From Triparma columacea (Eukaryota > Sar > Bolidophyceae > Parmales > Triparmaceae), in contig BRYA01000831.1 in the NCBI GenBank assembly GCA_030267965.1, positions 1-34,568 on the forward strand: 34,568 bases of DNA. Reading direction: 5' to 3'. Position numbers and translations under genes: made by a program. Each line of letters starts with the position of its first letter. Within the stretch, counting starts at the first letter, position 1. The notes below the pieces were generated by a model that did no database searches, was not told where the DNA came from, and was given only the letters and a program-made list of their open reading frames with translations. Shown here piece after piece: positions 29,130 to 34,568 of this stretch.

Positions 29130-30453
29130 TTAACCCATGATAGTCATTCCATATCCAAATTTGAACGTGTCCTTCAGATGGTCCGCCTCCGCCGAGAACT
29201 GAAGGTTAGCCGCTGGGTGTAGCTTCGCCTCCACAACTGTCTTGATACCCCCCCCCCCGTCAATGACCGTGGAGACCTGTGTATGAGCCCCAGAGATAGA
29301 ATGGTTAGCTAAGTCGAGAGATCTGCTGCACTCCCGACCCTTTCTCCGGCTCGCTTCACCCGCCGCTCCTCACCTTGCTCTGCTTCAAATTGAACTCCGC
29401 CCCGAACACCACGTTGCTCTCCAGCGTCGGCGCCACCTGCAGCTCCGCCCCGAAGTTGACCCTGTCCTTGGTGATTTCTTTCTTATAGTTGAGGCTGAGT
29501 GCCCCCTGCTGCCCGCTCCACTGCGCGCTCCCCATCCACCCCACCCCGTTGTACCTGCACCCGTAGCTCCCCACGGACACCTTCTGGGCCCCGATGTAAG
29601 CCGCCTCCCCCCCGACGCAGAACCTCGGGGTGATGGCCTGGAGGTAGTTGCAGGAGAAGTAGTCGCCCCCCCCCATGCAGCCGTACTTCACGTTGCCGCT
29701 CCAGCTCTTGCCCGATATGTCCACGTCACCGGCGAGCTGGTTGCTCCCGGCGTCGAACTCGGGGGTCGCGACGCAGACGAATTTTCCAACCACACTGAGG
29801 TCCTCATCTGCGGGAGGGGCAGAAGGAGGGAAAGGAGCGACGGAATGGGTAGGTTAGAAGGATGCTCGTGTGTTTTCGTTGTGTGTTGGTTGGTTTGCCC
29901 TGATGCACCCTAACTTCTCACCTTGCCGGAAGGTCTTGATGACGCGTCCCTCCATCGTGCCGTTCATGTCGAGCCGACCAACCAGGACTGCAGTCTGGTC
30001 TTCGTCCGCCACGACCTGAGAGGTGAAGGTGTAGTGCTTGTTGCTATTCGGTAACATGGAGGTGCCTAGCCAAAAGTTATGATTTATCATCATCATGGGG
30101 CTGAGCTGTTTGCTTAGGTCGAGGCGGGCACCGTCGAATCTATGGGCGAACGAAATAGGGTTGTGATGTGGGAAAGGTGATGTGGGAAAGGTGAGAGGAA
30201 GGAAGTTTAAGGGGGGTTTAAGGTTTTGTTTTTGTTGGCCCTGTACTCACGTATCGACGAAAACAAACCTCTTAGCCTCTGCACTAAGCGCCTCAAAAGG
30301 CCCAGGGTTCGTGTATGCTGTAGCGTTCTTTGCTGCCTCTTCTATGGACACCTCTTCAGGCTCTGGGGCCTCTCCAGGTGAAGGGGGGGCCTGTGGGGGA
30401 GGGGGGGGAGCATCGCATTTTGCAGTTTGCGATCTTGTAGAAGTATTTCCCAT
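29130..30453 (-). CDS. TOM40: Mitochondrial import receptor subunit TOM40
   Basis: This is the beta-barrel pore of the TOM complex in the mitochondrial outer membrane, entry point for most imported proteins. Four exons give 333 aa: 30251-30453, 29922-30139, 29374-29807 and 29130-29276. Landmarks include NPGPFEALSAEAK (about residues 48-60), DTFDGARLDLSKQLSP at the exon 1/2 junction, LVGRLDMNGTMEGRVIKTF, the LQAITPRFCVGGEAAY strands, and the terminal beta-signal-like KFGYGMTIMG. The N-terminus MGNTSTR, followed by a Pro-rich stretch, resembles the MGN...PPPP start of human TOMM40 and fits a myristoylation consensus. Exon 4 contains a run of 11 G coding Asp-Gly4, needed to keep frame. All exon joins keep phase. 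Confidence 0.92.
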
Positions 30454-31107
30454 ATCTATTTTATGATTGTGTTTGATGTTAGTAATATGAATGGAGAGGG
30501 AGGAATCACAAGCACCGTTTCAGAGGCGTTCATCGGAGAGGTTGGAATTCTTCCTTTAAAACGTCTTACAATACGTTAAACATCATTTACGTCGCATATG
30601 CTCTCGTATTATTCACAGTATCCACACTAACAACGCAAAACAAACACTGCAGCCAAAAATACCCCATACACTCACCTCCAATGTTCCATGTGACGGGAAT
30701 CTGTGGGCTTTTCATTTTTCGGCAAGAATTGCTGCTGGCCGTTTAAAGCTGTTTTTTTAGAATCAGGGAGAGTAGGATGCACGACCAAGGATAAGAAAAA
30801 GACATTACGTTTCGGCTCGCAGGAAAGTTCTTATTCCGAACTTATTGGGATCTTAATTACTCTTTTGGAAGTGTCAGCTTGGATATTGCGAATTACATTT
30901 CATCAAACGGAGCGAGCATAATCACACGCATAACACTGCGGGGTTTATTTATCATACGTTCTTGATTGATAGGAGGAGGAGGAAACTTCAATTATTTTCT
31001 GTGAAAACCTTCCATCTGTGAAACGGTGAATAATTTAAGTTAGCAGAGCCACAACAACCAAGACTCAATCCCCCCTCCCCCTCCTGGAACCTCCCCTCGC
31101 ACCTACG
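30454..31107. promoter_or_regulatory. Divergent intergenic region
   Basis: A 654-nt spacer lies between the TOM40 start (minus) and the next plus-strand gene. It is moderately AT-rich at 30540-30660 and 30930-31040, then strongly pyrimidine-rich at 31067-31100 before the ATG. An ORF at 30703-30921 starts on GTG and looks non-coding. No RNA gene or repeat seen. Confidence 0.45.
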
Positions 31108-34100
31108 ATGAGGTTCCCCCCCTTGACCCCAACGTCCGGAACCCCCTCCTCAGGCTCCAATCCACCTCCTCCTCCCCTCTTTGAATCTCGACAAGCCCCT
31201 CCCTCCTCCAATACGTTTGATCGCTCCCTCGCTGCCACGCCCATCTCCATAGTAGTCGACAAACTCGGGGCAGACATAGTATTCTTCAACGCTGCTTTCA
31301 CTAACATCCTGAACAATCAACCTCCCCCCCCCCTGACCCACGCCTCCTCAAGTAAAAAAAACCCTAGGCAGTCCGAGAAGAAAATTTCGTTGTCAGATGT
31401 CGCCTCAATCCTAAATACCCTAAATTATCCCCCAAAGCTCTGCCGTCTCTCTCGCATAAAGAGCGTCTTCTCCACAATGACAGGTTCCAGGTCCTCCACC
31501 TCAATCCTGCCGACTCACGCAAAGGTGTGCAGCTTCGCGGACCTGCTGATTATACACTATGTTTTATTCGCGGGCCGCGGCATGACGCCAACTGAAAATT
31601 CGGACTCCTCACCTGGCGAGGAAGCGAGTTCGCCGCTGTCCCCGAGGAGGCCAGAGAAGGTGAGGATTGTGCAAAAAGGGACGATGACAATTATAACACT
31701 AACACAAGCCCTTTTTTCTACGCCGCTCACTTCACTCGGCACAGGAGAAGGAGAATGTTATCGACATGCGACCATACAAAGCATTCGACGAGCAAAGGAA
31801 GTCAAGGTTTGAGGCTATGCAGAGGAGGATAGACGAAGCGAATAAGGAAAGGCAGAAAATCAAGGCAAGGACTAAGGCACCCACGCCTATCAAAACTACC
31901 GCCGACACCTTGGATGCCACCGCAGCCACGATCTCCGCCGACAACAAAAACAACGAATCAGATAAAACCCCCCCCACCACCCTCGCCCCCCCCCAACCCT
32001 CCACCTCCCCTCCCGCCCACACGCTCTCGTCCCTGGTCCACTACATCACCACGACCCCTCCCTCCACCCTCCTTTCCTCTGCCACCTCGAACTTTCAGTC
32101 CTTCAGCCTTTACCCCACCTCCCCGTCCTCGCCTCCACCCCCAATACCATGGACCGACGTTAGCCTGTGCCTGAAGGAGATGGGCTGGGGTTGCGAGAAC
32201 GTGGGGTGGTTAGGGGACGAGGATTGGGTGTGGGAATGGAGGGCCGGAGAAGCTGCGAGGGAGGGGGAAGAGAAAAGGACGACAAGAAACAAGGAGGAGG
32301 AAGAGGAGGAGGAGGAGGAGCTCGAGTCTTCGGATGACTTTGTGGAAAGGGTTTCTAAGAAGGTGAGAATGGACAAGAACGGGAGGCACAACTCAATCGC
32401 TTACTCGAAACTTCCATCGACTCAAAACTTCCATCGTCGCTTGCCTCCCCCCCCCCCATGCAGCTGCAGAATGCGGCGATTGAGTTCTCTACGTTCACCA
32501 AACTTCTAGAGGATCTCCACATGGAGGCCATTAAGACCGCCAAGGAGATCGAGCAACGCGGAGTCAAATCGCTGATACAGGAAACGCTGGACGACGCTAT
32601 TAACGCGGTCCCAATAATTGTAAATGAGATCAATCCGCTGTGGTGTGATATCTTCGATAAGGTAGAGCAGGAGGTCGAAATGAGGAGAGAGCAAGAGACG
32701 AAGGATATGATCGAGGTGAGAAGCGCGAAAAACGGTAGAAAAAATTGCATCGTCATCTCCCCCTCTATCATATACACTAAACACAACCTTTTACAGGACG
32801 TCGTTAAGCCGCTGTTGTCTACGATTATCAGCAAGATATCAGAGATATCAATTAAGCAGAAACCCGAAAATGAAAACGTGATGGAGGGATTACTGTCAAC
32901 TTCGTTATCGGTCTCAAGCGGGGAACTATCCTCCCTACCGGAAACCTCAGGTTCCCTTCTCACCCTATCTGTGTCCTCTGGGGACCTCTCGTCGCTCCTA
33001 CAAACTGAGGGGAGCTATGTAGGTACAGTAAGAGCAGACGAGGACACCCTTAGCGTCTCCAGCGGCGAGATGTCGAGTTTACCACCAACGGATGACGAGG
33101 GAGAGGACTTTCAAAATGACGCTATAAATGAGGACGAAGCTGGTACTGATAAAGATGAAGGCCTTACCACTCTTTCCGACTGCGACACCGTCTACAAGAC
33201 TTTCCAGTACGCAGTCCGTGAGTTCCCTTCAAACAACTGCGTCGGGTCCCTCTCTTCAACCTCCCCCCCAGCAATTTCCTTCACATCTTACGCGGACACT
33301 GCTGCCCTGATCAACACGGTCGCGACGGCGTTCCACGACCTGTCCTTGGTCGAGCCCAACGACGAGGGCCTCAAGCTTCTCGGGATCTTCAGCAAGAATT
33401 CACCTGACTGGATTGTAGCGGAGCAGGCTGCCTATTCAAACGGGGCCGCGGTCGTGCCCCTCTACTCTACCCTAGGTGCCTCGGCCCTCGACTACATTCT
33501 TAGCCAGACGAGCCTTCAAACGGTCCTCTGCGACTCTCCGGCGTCCGCCCAAACCCTCAGAGACCTCAAGAAATCGAACCCTTCCTTAGCTCTCAAGACG
33601 GTCATAATCTCCTACCCCCCCTCCACCCTGTTAGGGTTAAGGGGTCTCACTTTCCTCCCCTTCTCCTCCCTTACATCCCACAAGTCCCAATACGTCTTCA
33701 ATCCCACTCCCCCCACTGCCAACGACCTCGCCACGATCTGCTACACCTCCGGTACCACCGGTAATCCCAAGGGCGTCCTTCTCACTCACCGTAACTTCGT
33801 CTCCATCGCCGCCAACGCGCTGTCCCTTATCTCCCTCTCTTCCACTGACGTGCACTTCTCGTACCTACCCCTAGCTCACATATTCGAGAGGACTATGCAG
33901 GTTGGACTTTACCACGTCGGCGCGAGCGTCGTGTTCTCATCAGGTAACGTCAAAACCCTGACTGAGGAGCTCAAAGTGGCAACCCCCACAATCTTCATTG
34001 CCGTCCCTCGTGTTTTGTCAAAGGTCCAGGACGGCATCATGGCGAAGGTCTCACAGGCTGACGCCATGAAGCAAACAGTTTTTAAGACTGCGGTGGACCA

Positions 34101-34568
34101 GAAGATAGCCAACCTCGCGTCAAATACTCTTGAACACCCTCAGTGGGACGCCATGGTCTTCGCAAGGGTGAAGGCTAACCTAGGTCTCGGCAACGTTAGG
34201 TGAGTTGTGGCGTTGCGAGAAACACACTACTAGAATCCTGAAGACTGACGCAATAAAACTTCACTCCTCCCTTGCAGGTTTCTTCTCACTGGTGGGGCCT
34301 CTATATCCCCTGCCCTGAAGAACTTCTTCAGGGCAATCCTCGGCGTGCCTGTGTTGGAGGGCTACGGGCAAACAGAGTGCTGTGCCGCCCTATCTCTGAC
34401 CTCCGAGCTGGATCACTCCACCTCAGGCCACGTTGGGGTGCCGCTGCCCTGTTGTAAGGTCAAGCTTGAGAGCGTAGAGGAAATGGGTTACCGAAACACA
34501 GACAAAGAACACGAGGGAGAACCTGTCCTCGGAAGGGGTGAAATCTGCGTCAAGAGTCCAGGGAACTT
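31108..34568 (+). CDS. Long-chain acyl-CoA synthetase with N-terminal fusion (partial)
   Basis: Exons 31108-31659, 31745-32362, 32464-32715, 32797-34199 and 34278-34568 join in one frame that continues past the window end. From about residue 580 the protein is a long-chain acyl-CoA synthetase (AMP-forming): it activates fatty acids to acyl-CoA with ATP. It shows TICYTSGTTGNPKGVLLTH (P-loop, near 33735-33791), SYLPLAHIFERTMQ, LLTGGASISPALKNFF and LEGYGQTECCA; the C-terminal lid domain lies outside. The first ~580 residues are not part of that family: Pro/Ser-rich, a Lys/Glu coiled-coil stretch (RPYKAFDEQRKSRFEAMQ), an acidic run, helices, then three LSVSSGE(L/M)SSLP-like repeats at about 511-570. 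Either this is a real fusion or two genes read together. A separate synthetase could start at an in-frame ATG at 32881 or 33070. Confidence 0.75.
32363..32463 (+). other. Intron in the fusion gene, donor like the glycosylase intron
   Basis: The donor is AAG|GTGAGAATGGACAAGAAC; the acceptor is ATGCAG at 32463 (an alternative CTGCAG at 32469 also keeps frame and would drop two residues). A C12-type run lies just before the acceptor, serving as polypyrimidine tract. Confidence 0.8.
32905..33084 (+). repeat. Three LSVSSGE-type coding repeats
   Basis: The encoded motif LSVSSG(E/D)(L/M)SSL occurs at about residues 511-522, 531-542 and 559-570 of the predicted fusion protein. The unit is 11-12 residues with spacers of 8 and 16 residues. 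The repeats lie just before the acyl-CoA synthetase domain, in a Ser/Asp/Glu-rich linker. Confidence 0.8.

Noticed and set aside
30703..30921. Plus-strand ORF of 72 codons, possible first exon of the acyl-CoA synthetase fusion gene
   Set aside because: It begins on GTG, ends in a stop and shows no donor site that would join in frame to 31108.

Overview
The window looks like a gene-dense nuclear contig from a small photosynthetic protist. Supporting signs are short GT-AG introns (72-261 nt, at least 21 placed by frame), plastid-type targeting on one protein, a centrin-binding Sfi1-like protein, mitochondrial TOM40, myristoylation-type N-termini and BspA/DUF285 repeats. A stramenopile near the bolidophytes/Parmales (Triparma-like) is my best guess; this is inference from gene style, not a database result.

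Layout. 1-400: C/G hairpins and a CCAAATCC-type minisatellite that runs into the 3' end of the first gene. 226-4806 (-): large coiled-coil plus multi-START-like protein. 5477-11347 (-): Sfi1-like protein of 5 exons and about 30 Trp repeats. 11756-15934 (+): myristoylation-motif, EF-hand-like, CBS-domain protein of 4 exons. 16026-20500 (-): 5-oxoprolinase of 4 exons, including a 19-codon first exon. 20707-22736 (+): MGLCQSK protein with a BspA/DUF285 repeat tail and one unresolved frame break. 23370-24725 (+): farnesyl diphosphate synthase with a hydrophobic N-terminal extension. 24934-25992 (-): DUF6816-like, probably thylakoid-lumen protein. 26101-27056 (+): BLUF/TEX47-like protein. 27982-29006 (+): HhH-GPD DNA glycosylase. 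29130-30453 (-): TOM40. 31108 to beyond the window end (+): a proline-rich/coiled-coil N-terminal part read in frame into a long-chain acyl-CoA synthetase, truncated by the window.

The genes do not form a pathway. They are unrelated housekeeping genes (glutathione cycle, isoprenoids, lipid activation, protein import, base excision repair), cytoskeletal/ciliary candidates and signalling candidates, packed with spacers of about 90-900 nt and many divergent or convergent pairs.

The most unusual signal is in the introns. Introns of unrelated genes share a long 3' terminal motif (CGCTTYGCTCGTYGCAG-like), and one carries a perfect 11-bp inverted copy of it, which suggests introner-type mobile introns. 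A phased ~22-bp tandem array just upstream of the BspA-like gene, the in-frame acyl-CoA synthetase fusion and the membrane-anchor extension of the FPP synthase are also worth a second look.
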